A stretch of DNA of 64,000 nucleotides from an uncultured Bacilli bacterium (GCA_934162265.1 CAKPHZ010000002.1:6949-70948), one strand, 5' to 3'; positions 1 through 9,077 are shown, counted from the first letter of the stretch. Notes: generated from the sequence alone by a model not told the origin. Program-made: numbers and translations.

Positions 1-220
1 AGTAAAAGGGAAAGATGTAACGATTAGTATTTCTAATGTTGATAATGATTTGGTATATACTTATTATAAGAATTGGCGAGGATTTAAAGTTGTTCCATTT
101 TCTAGTTCGGAGATTGCTAATTATTTGCCTGATTATAAAAGGGTTCATGATAAATATGCTAAGGTGGTAAAGAAATATGATAATAATATTTCGGTAAAAC
201 CTGCTTATGGAGAAGAATAA
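1..220 (+). CDS. CapA-family protein, C-terminal end only
   Basis: This is the last 72 codons of a gene that begins before the window, read in the frame starting at base 2 and ending in TAA at 218-220. The tail matches the tail of the next gene closely: both have a tyrosine-rich strand (LVYTYY here, LLYTYY there), then a hydrophobic V/I-PFSS segment, then a YxxVxxKY helix. It is therefore most likely a second CapA/PGA_cap-type protein upstream in tandem. The stop codon shares its last base with the next ATG, so the two are translationally coupled. No catalytic motif is visible in this fragment; the assignment rests on similarity to its neighbour. Confidence 0.6.
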   Translation, partial: VKGKDVTISISNVDNDLVYTYYKNWRGFKVVPFSSSEIANYLPDYKRVHDKYAKVVKKYDNNISVKPAYGEE

Positions 221-1431
221 TGAGAAAAATAAGAAATAAGAAAAAGAAAAAATTTATCGTTTTAGTTCTTCTTTTCTTTATTTCTCTTTTTACTTTTGGA
301 GGAGTAGTTCTTTATCAGTATTTTCCTGTTTTTGAACAAAAGAAAACAATAAAAAAGGAAAAAAATACTTCTAAAGAAAATAAGAAGAGTATAGAGAAAT
401 TATCTATGGTTATGGTAGGAGATAATTTAATTCATGATAAGATATATTGGGATGCTAAGAATGAGGGTGGTTATGATTTTAAGCCTATTTTTAGGGAAAT
501 TAAACCTATTATTCAAAAATATGATATTGCTTATTATAATCAAGAGACAATTTTAGGAGGATCAGATATTGGGGTTTCTAGTTATCCTGCATTTAATAGT
601 CCTTATGAAGTAGGAGACGCGATGATTGATACTGGATTTAATTTAGTTTCTCTTGCTACTAATCATACAATGGATAGAGGAGAGAGGGCAATTTTAAATT
701 CTAGGAAGTACTGGGATAGTAAGAGTGATGTTTTGGCTGTTGGAAGTTATTCTAGTACGGATGATCGAAATAAGATTCGGATTGTTACCAAAAATAATAT
801 TCGTTATACCATGTTAAATTATACATATGGAACGAATGGAATAAGTGTTCCTAGTGGAAAAGAATACTTAGTTAATATTTGGCCTGTTACTGGGAATAAT
901 CCTGATACAGATACTTTGTACCAAGAATATAAAAGTCAGGTAAAAAAAGACGTTGAACAGGTTAGGGATAAAGTTGATTTACTTATTGTTGCAATGCACT
1001 GGGGTGTGGAATATCAGGATATGCCTAATCGTTATCAGGAAGATATGGCTTCTTATTTAGCTAGTTTAGGAGTAAATATTATTATTGGTACCCATCCACA
1101 TGTTATTCAGCCAGTTACTTGGATTAATCAAACTTTAGTGATTTATTCGCTTGGTAATTTCTTATCTGCTCATGAAGTAGTTAATTTGTCTAACCGAGTT
1201 GGTTTGATGAGTATGGTTGACATTTATAAAGAAAATGATAAAATAATATTAAAGAATTTACATAACGAGTTATTGTATACTTATTATAATTCTTCTTATC
1301 AAGATTTTTTAATTATTCCTTTTTCTTCTATGGAAGAGAAGTATTTAAGTAATTATCGTGAAGTATATTCTAAATATAAAGGAATAGTTCAAGCATTAGA
1401 TAAGAATATATTTGTTCAGTCACTGGATTAA
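220..1431 (+). CDS. CapA-like membrane-anchored metallophosphatase-fold protein
   Basis: A 403-residue protein of the CapA (PGA_cap) family, which has a calcineurin-like metallophosphatase fold and is linked to poly-gamma-glutamate capsule or related cell-surface functions. A basic start and one hydrophobic segment (about residues 11-31) suggest an N-terminal membrane anchor with the domain outside. Family motifs are present in order: GDN at 67-69, NQE at 107-109, NHTMDRG at 148-154, HWG at 260-262 and GTHPH at 290-294. It follows the upstream paralogue with a one-base overlap. The true substrate is unknown; no capB/capC-type ligase is in the window. Confidence 0.8.
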   Translation: MRKIRNKKKKKFIVLVLLFFISLFTFGGVVLYQYFPVFEQKKTIKKEKNTSKENKKSIEKLSMVMVGDNLIHDKIYWDAKNEGGYDFKPIFREIKPIIQKYDIAYYNQETILGGSDIGVSSYPAFNSPYEVGDAMIDTGFNLVSLATNHTMDRGERAILNSRKYWDSKSDVLAVGSYSSTDDRNKIRIVTKNNIRYTMLNYTYGTNGISVPSGKEYLVNIWPVTGNNPDTDTLYQEYKSQVKKDVEQVRDKVDLLIVAMHWGVEYQDMPNRYQEDMASYLASLGVNIIIGTHPHVIQPVTWINQTLVIYSLGNFLSAHEVVNLSNRVGLMSMVDIYKENDKIILKNLHNELLYTYYNSSYQDFLIIPFSSMEEKYLSNYREVYSKYKGIVQALDKNIFVQSLD

Positions 1432-1443
1432 GGAAGAGGTGTT

Positions 1444-2331
1444 ATGATGGAAGAAGAAAGAGAAGAAATTAAGACAACAAATATTAATAATAACCCAAGA
1501 AGGCAACAATTAATAGAAGAAAATTATAGAAGAGAAAGACAACAAGAACTGGCAAAGGAGAAAAAAAGAAAGGCGATTCAAAGGAAACGCAACAAGAAAA
1601 AAATTAAGAGAGCTATTTTTATTGCTGCCATTGCCACAATAGCTATTGGAGGACTTAATTATGCTTATAAAAAAGTTACACGTGATCCACTCGAGGTAGC
1701 TTCTAGTAATGTTCAAAAACATATCGGTAAATTTTATGATAAAGAGGGAGAAATTATTACCGAATATGAAGAAGAAGCAGACGCCTTAGAACAAGAATTG
1801 CAATACAATGAACAGAGTAGTAATAGTAAATTATCTTCTGTTGCTGATGATACACAAGAAAAGATAGATGTTCAAATTTCTAAATTAGCGGATAAGATGA
1901 TAAAAGATTTTGATGGTTTAAGTTCTACAGAAGTGAAAACTTCTTGTTTAAAGAGAACGGATGATAAAGAAAATTATTTTTATAACTTTTCTCTTTATCA
2001 TAAGAAGAGTGTTATTTTAAATTGGCTAAATCAATATTTTGATTATTCTCAAGTTGAGAATGTTTATGATAGTTTATCTGAAGAAGAAGTTAATGCTTTA
2101 ATTGCTTTTACTACTTATGATAGTATTGAAAACTGGAAAGGTGGCTCAGATAATAAAGGAGCTTTTCTTAGAAGATTTGGGTTTACCTCTGACCAAAGTG
2201 ATGAAGAAAAATTAGAAATCGCAAAAAAGATTGTTTCTGATGTTTCTTTTAAGGTTGCTAAAGAGAGTTTGTCACAGCAATTAGGACAATCTTTAGATAT
2301 AGAAGCAAAAAGTGTAGGAAAGGGTAGATAA
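1444..2331 (+). CDS. unknown coiled-coil single-pass membrane protein
   Basis: I do not recognise this 295-residue protein. The first 55 residues are very charged and rich in Glu, Lys and Arg, typical of a coiled coil. One membrane helix follows (about residues 57-76), then a mostly polar domain predicted to be outside the cell. An RBS-like AGGAAGAGGTG stands just before the ATG. It lies 13 bases after the CapA-like gene and two bases before the next gene, so it probably belongs to the same operon and may act at the envelope; that role is inference from context only. Confidence 0.55.
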   Translation: MMEEEREEIKTTNINNNPRRQQLIEENYRRERQQELAKEKKRKAIQRKRNKKKIKRAIFIAAIATIAIGGLNYAYKKVTRDPLEVASSNVQKHIGKFYDKEGEIITEYEEEADALEQELQYNEQSSNSKLSSVADDTQEKIDVQISKLADKMIKDFDGLSSTEVKTSCLKRTDDKENYFYNFSLYHKKSVILNWLNQYFDYSQVENVYDSLSEEEVNALIAFTTYDSIENWKGGSDNKGAFLRRFGFTSDQSDEEKLEIAKKIVSDVSFKVAKESLSQQLGQSLDIEAKSVGKGR

Positions 2332-2332
2332 G

Positions 2333-2569
2333 ATGCAAGATCAAGAAATGGAAGTTGAGTATGTTACTTTAGAAGATGGTAATGATTACTTTGTTGTTGA
2401 TATTATTGATCATTATGTTTATTTAAAAAAAGAAGATGATGATAAGACATTTGAAATTAGAGAAGTAGTAAAAGAAGAGAATGGAGAAGAATTCTTTGTA
2501 GAACTTGATAGTCAAGAAGAGTATGAGAAAGCTTTATTATTATTTACAAAGAAGTATGTCAATCAATAA
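2333..2569 (+). CDS. DUF1292-like small acidic protein
   Basis: A 78-residue acidic protein made of alternating short beta strands: a VTLEDGNDYFVVD strand pair, YVYLKK, then EIREVVKEENGEEFF and a closing helix. This layout resembles the DUF1292 (YrzB-like) family of Bacillota, whose function is not established. It starts two bases after the preceding stop and is the last gene of the operon, ahead of a terminator hairpin. Confidence 0.55.
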   Translation: MQDQEMEVEYVTLEDGNDYFVVDIIDHYVYLKKEDDDKTFEIREVVKEENGEEFFVELDSQEEYEKALLLFTKKYVNQ

Positions 2570-2589
2570 TTTGATTTTATTAGTAAACT

Positions 2590-2622
2590 AAAAAGAAATA
2601 TTCTTTGGAATATTCTTTTTTC
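2590..2622 (+). terminator. Rho-independent terminator after the DUF1292-like gene
   Basis: An imperfect stem, AGAAATATTC against GAATATTCTTTTTT, with a short TTTG loop and a T run. It overlaps the promoter of parE, so termination and initiation share this stretch. Confidence 0.55.
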
Positions 2623-2633
2623 TGTGGTATACT
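2605..2633 (+). promoter_or_regulatory. promoter of parE
   Basis: TTGGAA at 2605-2610 and TATACT at 2628-2633 with a 17-base spacer, 28 bases before the parE ATG. Confidence 0.55.
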
Positions 2634-2660
2634 ATTTTAAGAAATTAAGAAAGATGGTAG

Positions 2661-4583
2661 ATGGTGATGGTTAAGAAAACAACAAATACTTATGATGAAA
2701 ATTCAATTAAAATATTAGAAGGATTAGAGGCTGTTAGAAAAAGACCTGGTATGTATATTGGCTCTACTGATAAAAGAGGTCTTCATCATTTAGTTTGGGA
2801 AATTGTCGATAATGGTGTAGATGAGGCTTTGAATGGTTATGGAAATCATTTAGAGATTATTATGCATAAAGATGGTTCTGTTAGTGTTACAGATCATGGT
2901 AGAGGAATTCCAACAGGAATGCATGCTTCTGGGAAAAGCACTCCTGAAGTAATTTATACAGTGCTTCATGCTGGAGGTAAGTTTTCAGAAGGTGGCTATA
3001 AAGTAAGTGGAGGACTTCATGGTGTAGGTGCTTCTGTTGTTAATGCTTTGTCTAGTTTTATGGAAGTGACGACGAGGTATCAAGGAGAAGAATATTATAT
3101 TTCGTTTAAAAATGGTGGGCATGTCGATAAAAAATTAACAAAGTTAGGTAGTACTAATAAGACAGGGACTACTGTTCATTTTATGCCCGATAGTGAAATT
3201 TTTAGTAGTACAAAGTTTAATTTTAGTGTTATTTGTGAGAGAATGCAGGAATGTGCTTTTTTGGTAAATGGACTTAGTATTGAAATTACTGATGAAATTG
3301 AAGGAAAGACAGAAAAATACTTATATCATAATGGTCTTGAGTCTTTTGTTGAATATTTGAATGAAGGAAAGGATGTTTTACATAAAGTATTATGTTTTAA
3401 AGCTAATAAAGATCAAATTAATGTTAGTGTTGCTCTTCAATATACGGATAGTTATTCTGAGAATATTATTTCGTTTGTAAATAATGTAAAGACTAGTGAT
3501 GGAGGTTCTCATGAAGTTGGATTTAAGACTGCTTTAACAAAAGTATTAAATGATTATGCTAGAGAAAATAATTTTATTAAGGCTCGTGATAAATCGTTTG
3601 AGGGATCAGATGTTAGAGAAGGTCTTACGGCAATTATTAGCGTACAAATTCCTGAGTCTATTCTTCAATTTGAAGGTCAGACAAAAGCTAAATTAGGAAC
3701 TCCTGTTGCTAGAAGTATTGTTGAGGCAGTTACTACAGAAAAGTTAAAGTTTTTCTTGGAAGAAAATAAGTCAATTGCGACTATGATTGTGACCAAAGCA
3801 TTAAAGGGAAAGGATGCTAGAGAGGCAGCTAGAAAAGCTAGAGAAGAATCTCGTAAGGGGAAAGATTCTAAAAAAATAGAAAAGATTTTAAGTGGAAAAT
3901 TAACTCCAGCTCAGACAAAAGATAAATTATCTCGTGAATTATTTATTGTAGAGGGAGACTCTGCTGGTGGCTCTGCTAAACAAGGAAGAAATAGAAAAAC
4001 TCAAGCAATTTTACCATTGAGAGGTAAGGTTTTAAATACTGAGAAAGCAAAATTAGAAGATATTTTTAAGAATGAAGAAATTAATACTTTAATTCATACT
4101 ATAGGTGCTGGGTATGGGAATAATTTTAATATTAAAGATATTTGTTATGGTAAAGTTATTATTATGACCGATGCTGATGATGATGGAGCACATATTCAAT
4201 GTTTACTTTTAACTTTCTTCTATCGTTATATGAAGCCTTTGATAGAAAATGGGAATCTTTATATTGCTATGCCTCCTTTATATAAGGTAACGATTGGTTC
4301 ACATGAGCATTATTTATGGACAAATGAAGAGTTACGTGAACTTACAAAAGGAAAGAGTAATTATAAGATTCAACGTTATAAAGGATTAGGTGAGATGAAT
4401 GCTCATCAGTTATGGGAAACGACAATGGATCCAGAGAAGAGAAGTTTAGTTAAAGTAAATATTACAGATGTTGCTCTTGCAGAAAAGAGAGTTTCTGTTT
4501 TAATGGGAGATGCTGTTGAACCTAGAAAAAATTGGATTAATGAAAATGTTGTATTTACCTTGGAAGATAATTATAAGATTTAG
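2661..4583 (+). CDS. parE: DNA topoisomerase IV subunit B (ParE)
   Basis: A 640-residue type IIA topoisomerase ATPase subunit. Seen in order: the GHKL ATP-binding motifs (EIVDNGVDEA, DHGRGIPTG, GGLHGVGASVVNALS), the transducer QTKAKLG loop, and the TOPRIM metal motifs EGDSAGG and DADDDGA, then the conserved YKGLGEMN end. I chose ParE over GyrB because the segments SDGGSHE, KLTPAQ, KAKLEDIFKNEEINT and AHIQCLL match Bacillota ParE better. ParE with ParC forms topoisomerase IV, which unlinks daughter chromosomes. The usual downstream parC is absent: tadA follows instead. An ATG at 2667 is a possible alternative start. Confidence 0.87.
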   Translation: MVMVKKTTNTYDENSIKILEGLEAVRKRPGMYIGSTDKRGLHHLVWEIVDNGVDEALNGYGNHLEIIMHKDGSVSVTDHGRGIPTGMHASGKSTPEVIYTVLHAGGKFSEGGYKVSGGLHGVGASVVNALSSFMEVTTRYQGEEYYISFKNGGHVDKKLTKLGSTNKTGTTVHFMPDSEIFSSTKFNFSVICERMQECAFLVNGLSIEITDEIEGKTEKYLYHNGLESFVEYLNEGKDVLHKVLCFKANKDQINVSVALQYTDSYSENIISFVNNVKTSDGGSHEVGFKTALTKVLNDYARENNFIKARDKSFEGSDVREGLTAIISVQIPESILQFEGQTKAKLGTPVARSIVEAVTTEKLKFFLEENKSIATMIVTKALKGKDAREAARKAREESRKGKDSKKIEKILSGKLTPAQTKDKLSRELFIVEGDSAGGSAKQGRNRKTQAILPLRGKVLNTEKAKLEDIFKNEEINTLIHTIGAGYGNNFNIKDICYGKVIIMTDADDDGAHIQCLLLTFFYRYMKPLIENGNLYIAMPPLYKVTIGSHEHYLWTNEELRELTKGKSNYKIQRYKGLGEMNAHQLWETTMDPEKRSLVKVNITDVALAEKRVSVLMGDAVEPRKNWINENVVFTLEDNYKI

Positions 4584-4593
4584 ATTTTCTTTC

Positions 4594-4618
4594 TTGAAAA
4601 TACTTACATTTTCTTTTT
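4594..4618 (+). terminator. weak terminator after parE
   Basis: A 6-bp stem GAAAAT/ATTTTC at 4596-4613 followed by TTTTTC. It carries one copy of the AAAATACTTA motif seen at several other gene ends in this window. Confidence 0.35.
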
Positions 4619-4638
4619 CTTTATAAGGAGAATTGATA

Positions 4639-5088
4639 ATGGATAAGGATGTTTTTTATATGAAATTGGCGCTTAAAGAGGCAACTAATGCGTACTTTTT
4701 AGATGAGGTACCAATTGGTTGTGTAATTGTTTTTCATGATCAAGTTTTGGTTAGTACATATAATCGAAAAACGATCGATCAAATTGCAACTTCGCATGCT
4801 GAGATTTTAGCGATTAATGAGGCTTGTCGTCAATTAGGTAGTTGGTATTTGGATGAATGTGTTTTATATACTACGGTTGAACCTTGTTTAATGTGTACTG
4901 GGGCAATTATTCAATCGAGAATAAAGAGAGTGGTTTATGGTTGTTCTAATCAAGATTTTGGTTACCTTTCTCAGTTAAAAAATTCTAAAATAGAAGTTGT
5001 ATCAGGAATATTAGAAGATGAATGTGTTTCTATTTTGCAAAATTTTTTTCAAAAAAAAAGAAAACAACATAAAGAAGAAGTTTCTTAA
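4639..5088 (+). CDS. tadA: tRNA-specific adenosine deaminase TadA
   Basis: Converts adenosine 34 to inosine in the anticodon of tRNA-Arg. The zinc cytidine/adenosine deaminase signature is complete: HAE at residues 53-55 (zinc ligand and proton-shuttling Glu) and PCLMC with Cys 83 and Cys 86. Length 149 residues is normal. I place the start at ATG 4639 because AAGGAG at 4625-4630 lies eight bases upstream; an in-frame TTG at 4633 is too close to it. It ends two bases before the convergent rarA gene. Confidence 0.88.
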   Translation: MDKDVFYMKLALKEATNAYFLDEVPIGCVIVFHDQVLVSTYNRKTIDQIATSHAEILAINEACRQLGSWYLDECVLYTTVEPCLMCTGAIIQSRIKRVVYGCSNQDFGYLSQLKNSKIEVVSGILEDECVSILQNFFQKKRKQHKEEVS

Positions 5089-5090
5089 GA

Positions 5091-6299
5091 TTATTTAATA
5101 TTTTCTAGTTTTGTCATAATTTCTTTTAATATTTTTTCATTTTTATTATTTTTGGGTACGTAATATTTTGCTTTTTTGATTTCATCAGGTAAGTATTGTT
5201 GGTTGACATAGTCGTTTGGATAATCGTGGGGATATTTATAGTCGGGGGAGTGATTAATAATATGTTTAGGAACTCCTCCAATTTTTTTTGTATGAATATC
5301 ATTTAATACTTTATCAATTGATGCTTCTGCTGAATTACTTTTTGGGCTAAGTGCTAATTCAATTACGATGCAGGCTAAAGGAATTCTAGCTTCTGGTAAT
5401 CCAAGTCTTAAGGCAGAATTAATAGCAGCATCGACCTTTGGTCCCATACTAGGATTAGCAAGTCCAATATCTTCGTAGACAATTACTGATAATCTTCGGC
5501 AAATGATATCAATATCTCCAGCTTCTACTAGAAGTCCAAGGTAATACAAAGAAGCATGGACATCACTTCCCCGAATAGATTTTTGAAAAGCACTAATAGC
5601 ATTATAGTAGCCATCTCCATTTTTGTCGATAATGATATTTGATTTTCCACTAATACTTTCTAATAACTTTATTGTGATGTGATGGCTATTATTTGCATAG
5701 TAGGCTATTTCTATTAAGTTATAAACAGATCTTAAGTCATGATTAGAATTATTTTTGATGAAATTTTTGGCATCTGAATCAATTTTTATATTTTCTAAGA
5801 TATTTGAATTAATGACTTTATTGATTGCTGTGTTAATGTCTTCATCACTTAAATCTTTTAATTCGAATATTTGGCATCTACTTCTAATGGCAGGATTGAT
5901 TGCATGGTATGGATTAGAGGTAGTAAGTCCAATTAAGGTAATTAGTCCTGATTCTAGGTAAGGAAGAAGTAAGTCTTGTTTATCTTTATTCAGACGATGA
6001 ATTTCATCTAAAATTAATACCATTCCTTGATACAATTTTGCTTCTTCGATGATAATATCAAAGTCTTTTTTTGTATTAATAACAGCATTGAATGTACGAT
6101 ATTTAACATTTAATTCTGATACAATTGCATGAGCAATAGTAGTTTTTCCTATTCCTGGATTTCCATATAAAATCATAGAGAATAGTTTTTTATTTTGAAG
6201 GAGATTGGTCAGTATTTTATTTTTCCCAATTAAGTGTTTTTGTCCAATTACTTCTTCTAATTTTGTTGGTCTTAATTTGATTGCTAGTGGTTCATTCAT
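5091..6299 (-). CDS. rarA: replication-associated recombination protein RarA (MgsA)
   Basis: A 402-residue AAA+ ATPase of the RarA/MgsA/WRNIP1 family, thought to act at stalled replication forks. Walker A is GNPGIGKTT at residues 46-54, Walker B LILDEIH at 95-101, with sensor 1 LTTSNP and the arginine-finger region AIRSRCQIF after it. The C-terminal MgsA domain is recognisable (GSDVHASLYYLG, EDIGLANP and the closing PHDYPNDYVNQQYLP). It is one of the few minus-strand genes in this half and its codons are A- and C-rich compared with + strand neighbours. An AGAAAGGAAG site precedes the ATG. Confidence 0.88.
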   Translation of the reverse strand: MNEPLAIKLRPTKLEEVIGQKHLIGKNKILTNLLQNKKLFSMILYGNPGIGKTTIAHAIVSELNVKYRTFNAVINTKKDFDIIIEEAKLYQGMVLILDEIHRLNKDKQDLLLPYLESGLITLIGLTTSNPYHAINPAIRSRCQIFELKDLSDEDINTAINKVINSNILENIKIDSDAKNFIKNNSNHDLRSVYNLIEIAYYANNSHHITIKLLESISGKSNIIIDKNGDGYYNAISAFQKSIRGSDVHASLYYLGLLVEAGDIDIICRRLSVIVYEDIGLANPSMGPKVDAAINSALRLGLPEARIPLACIVIELALSPKSNSAEASIDKVLNDIHTKKIGGVPKHIINHSPDYKYPHDYPNDYVNQQYLPDEIKKAKYYVPKNNKNEKILKEIMTKLENIK

Positions 6300-6386
6300 T
6301 TTCTTCTTCCTTTCTGTTTTATTATTATAGCATGGAGTAATGGGAATGTAAATTATGGAAATTTTGTATCTTTTTTTATCATTTCA

Positions 6387-6395
6387 TGATATACT
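6387..6395 (+). promoter_or_regulatory. extended -10 promoter of the Abi-type gene
   Basis: TGA-TATACT, an extended -10, 28 bases before the GTG start. No good -35 at 17 bases; TTGTAT lies 20 bases upstream. Confidence 0.4.
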
Positions 6396-6423
6396 AGATT
6401 AGAATAGTATAGTAGGTGATAGG

Positions 6424-7350
6424 GTGGAAAAACTTTTTAAAACAATAGATGAACAATTAGATATTTTAAAAGGAAAAGGGTTAATTATTGAAGATGAAGC
6501 TTTAGCTAGGGAAATTTTACTTCGTGAAAATTATTTTTTTATTAATGGATATCGCATTTTATTAATGAACTCTTATCGGGATAAAACTTTTGTTGTTGGA
6601 GCTACTTTTCGTGAACTTTATTCTATTTTTTTGTTTGATCGAAGTTTTCGAAATATTTTATTTAAAAACTTACTTATTGTTGAGAATCAATTAAAGTCTG
6701 TTATTTCTTATCAATTATCTAAAAAGTATGGTTATCGTGATAAAGATTATTTAAATTCTAAAAATTTTACGATGGATAGAAATAAATCTAGAAGGGTAAA
6801 AGATGTTATTGAAAAAATGAAGCGTCAAATTCGGGTAAATGGGGCTCATCATATGGCAACGATGCATTATATGAATAATTATGGTTATATTCCTTTATGG
6901 GTATTGGTAAAAGTTCTATCCTTTGGAATTGTGACGGAGTTATATTTGATTTTAAAACCAGAAGATCAAGTTGCGATTGCTGATATTTTTGGAATGAATA
7001 CAAATTATTTAGAGAATTTTTTACCTATTTTATCTAACTATCGCAATTTGTGTGCTCATGAAGATATTGTTTATGAACATCGATCTGAGAATGTTATTTT
7101 AAATACTCCTTATCATGAAAAATTAGGTATTCCTAGAATGGATGACGAGTATATTTATGGAAAAAATGATGTTTTTTCTGTAATGATTATGATGAAATAT
7201 TTACTTCGTAGTGATGATTTTCGAATGATGATGAGAGAAATCGAGTATGAAATTGAAAAACTAGATGGGGCGATTGATTCTATTCCTATTGAAAAGATAT
7301 TGGATCGAATGGGGATACCTGAAGATTATATGGATTTAGTAAATATGTAA
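6424..7350 (+). CDS. Abi family protein (AbiD/AbiF type, HEPN)
   Basis: A 308-residue member of the Abi_2 family (AbiD/AbiF), known from phage abortive-infection systems and built around a HEPN RNase-like fold. The family layout is visible: an N-terminal ENYFFINGYR segment, FLFDRSFRNILF, an ISYQLSKKYG helix, and near residue 207 the RNxxxH motif (RNLCAH, Arg 207 and His 212), the expected ribonuclease active site. The start is GTG at 6424, set by a weak GGTGAT-like site and an extended -10 promoter. It stands alone before an htrA-like gene, with no obvious antitoxin partner. Whether it defends against phage here is not shown by sequence. Confidence 0.78.
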   Translation: MEKLFKTIDEQLDILKGKGLIIEDEALAREILLRENYFFINGYRILLMNSYRDKTFVVGATFRELYSIFLFDRSFRNILFKNLLIVENQLKSVISYQLSKKYGYRDKDYLNSKNFTMDRNKSRRVKDVIEKMKRQIRVNGAHHMATMHYMNNYGYIPLWVLVKVLSFGIVTELYLILKPEDQVAIADIFGMNTNYLENFLPILSNYRNLCAHEDIVYEHRSENVILNTPYHEKLGIPRMDDEYIYGKNDVFSVMIMMKYLLRSDDFRMMMREIEYEIEKLDGAIDSIPIEKILDRMGIPEDYMDLVNM

Positions 7351-7361
7351 GGAGGAGAAAG

Positions 7362-8459
7362 ATGAAAAAGAATAGTGTTAGAATTATTTTGATTATAGTA
7401 GTATTACTTTCTTTTATTAGTGGTTCTGTTGGAATGTATTTTGTTTCTTTATTGGGTGCAGATAATGTGAAGACAGTAATTTCAACAGGTAGTTCATCTT
7501 TAGAAGAGAAGGATACTATTTCTAAGGGAGTCGAGAATGTATATGATGCTGTTGTAGTTGTTGAAGGATTTTCTAATAATAAATTAGCTTCTACTGGTAC
7601 AGGTTTTGTTTATAAAAATGGAAATGGGGTTTCATATATCATGACTAATCACCATGTTGTTTCTGGCATGGATTCTGTAAAAGTTGTTTTAAGTGATAAA
7701 ACAGTTTTAAAAGCACAAGTTCGTGGTAGCGAAGCTTATTCAGATATTGCTGTTTTAGCAGTTGATTCTAAATCAGTAAAATCTGTTGCTGTTATGGGAG
7801 ATAGTGATAATCTAAAAGTAGGAGATACTGTATTTACAGTAGGGTCACCTGAGGGAGCAGATTATGCTGGTACAGTTACCAAAGGAATTTTATCTGGAAA
7901 AGATCGAATGGTTGCTGTTGCTCTTTCTAACGAATCTTCTTCGGATTACTATATGAAAGTATTACAAACTGATGCTGCCATTAATCCAGGAAATAGTGGA
8001 GGTCCTTTATGTAATATTAATGGAGAGGTAATAGGAATTACTAATATGAAGTTAGTTGATTCTACAGTTGAAGGAATTGGTTTTGCAATTCCTATCGATG
8101 ATGCTTTGTTTTATGCCTCTACTTTAGAAAAAGGGGGAACAATTTCTAGACCTTACTTTGGAATAGGAATGTTAGATTTAAATAATAGTTATTATTTATG
8201 GAAAAGTGGTATTACTGTTCCTGATACTATTAAAGAAGGTGTAGTTGTTACTGAGGTTTCTTTGACTTCTCCAGCAGGATTCGCAGGATTAAAAAAAGGA
8301 GATATTATTCTTTCTATTGGAGGAGAAAAAGTAAAATCCATTGCCGAATTTCGTTATGTATTGTATAAGCATAAAGCAGGTGAAAAAGTAGCAGTGGAAT
8401 TTTATCGAAATAATAAAATTAAAAAAGTTGAAGTTAAGTTAGGAACTTCTAAAAATTAA
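7362..8459 (+). CDS. HtrA/DegP-like trypsin-type serine protease with PDZ domain
   Basis: A 365-residue membrane-anchored quality-control protease. One membrane helix (about 7-29) is followed by the chymotrypsin-fold domain with the triad His 98 (TNHHVV), Asp 128 (SDIAVL) and Ser 212 (NPGNSGGPL). A PDZ domain covers about 255-360 (YFGIGM, SPAGFAGLKKGDIILSIGG). It is expected to degrade damaged exported proteins at the outer face of the membrane. An AAGGAGGAG site overlaps the preceding stop, so it is probably co-transcribed with the Abi gene. The letters htrA/degP are not assigned because Bacillota have several paralogues. Confidence 0.88.
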   Translation: MKKNSVRIILIIVVLLSFISGSVGMYFVSLLGADNVKTVISTGSSSLEEKDTISKGVENVYDAVVVVEGFSNNKLASTGTGFVYKNGNGVSYIMTNHHVVSGMDSVKVVLSDKTVLKAQVRGSEAYSDIAVLAVDSKSVKSVAVMGDSDNLKVGDTVFTVGSPEGADYAGTVTKGILSGKDRMVAVALSNESSSDYYMKVLQTDAAINPGNSGGPLCNINGEVIGITNMKLVDSTVEGIGFAIPIDDALFYASTLEKGGTISRPYFGIGMLDLNNSYYLWKSGITVPDTIKEGVVVTEVSLTSPAGFAGLKKGDIILSIGGEKVKSIAEFRYVLYKHKAGEKVAVEFYRNNKIKKVEVKLGTSKN

Positions 8460-8490
8460 TAGTTAATTTTAATAAAATTTAAAGCTTTTA

Positions 8491-8499
8491 TGTTACAAT
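8491..8499 (+). promoter_or_regulatory. extended -10 promoter of rubrerythrin
   Basis: TGT-TACAAT, an extended -10 site, 38 bases before the ATG; no convincing -35. Confidence 0.4.
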
Positions 8500-8537
8500 A
8501 ATAGGGACTTAAGAAGTTAGGAAAGGAATGATTATTT

Positions 8538-9077
8538 ATGGAATTAAGAGGAAGTAAAACTGAACAAAATTTAATGACTGCTTTTGCTGGAGAAAGTCAA
8601 GCTCGTAATAAATATACTTATTTTGCTAGTAAGGCTAGAAAAGATGGTTATGAACAAATCGCTGCTATTTTTGAGGAAACTGCAAATAATGAAAAAGAGC
8701 ATGCTAAGATGTGGTTTAAAGAGTTAAATGGTGGTTCTATTCCTGATACTGCTGCAAATTTATTAGCTGCCGCTGAGGGAGAAAACTACGAATGGACAGA
8801 TATGTATCAAGATTTTGCTAAGACTGCTAAAGAGGAAGGTTTTGATCGATTAGCTTATCTTTTTGAAGGTGTTGCACAGATAGAAAAGGAACATGAGGAC
8901 AGATATCGTAAGTTACTTGAAAATGTTGAAGGTGGTTTAGTTTTCTCTAAAGACGGAGATAAGATTTGGAAATGTCGCAATTGTGGACATATTGTTATTG
9001 GAAAGGAAGCTCCAAAAGTTTGTCCTATATGTGCTCATCCTCAAAGTTATTTTGAAATTAAAGCTGAAAATTACTAA
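8538..9077 (+). CDS. rubrerythrin
   Basis: A 179-residue non-haem di-iron peroxidase that protects anaerobes from hydrogen peroxide. The ferritin-like four-helix part carries the two ExxH di-iron half-sites (around Glu 52-His 55 and Glu 116-His 119) plus Glu 19 in FAGESQAR. The C-terminal rubredoxin-like domain has Cys 146, Cys 149, Cys 162 and Cys 165 as CxxC pairs. It is a single-gene unit: own promoter upstream, strong hairpin at its stop codon. Presence supports an anaerobic or microaerophilic lifestyle. Confidence 0.92.
   Translation: MELRGSKTEQNLMTAFAGESQARNKYTYFASKARKDGYEQIAAIFEETANNEKEHAKMWFKELNGGSIPDTAANLLAAAEGENYEWTDMYQDFAKTAKEEGFDRLAYLFEGVAQIEKEHEDRYRKLLENVEGGLVFSKDGDKIWKCRNCGHIVIGKEAPKVCPICAHPQSYFEIKAENY

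Noticed and set aside
1510..1722. Minus-strand frame opposite the coiled-coil gene
   Set aside because: It is a by-product of Lys- and Glu-rich codons on the + strand, with no ribosome site; similar antisense frames opposite ileS, infB and others were left out for the same reason.
2661..4583. Annotation as gyrB
   Set aside because: Several diagnostic segments fit Bacillota ParE better, and no gyrA, recF or dnaN is nearby.
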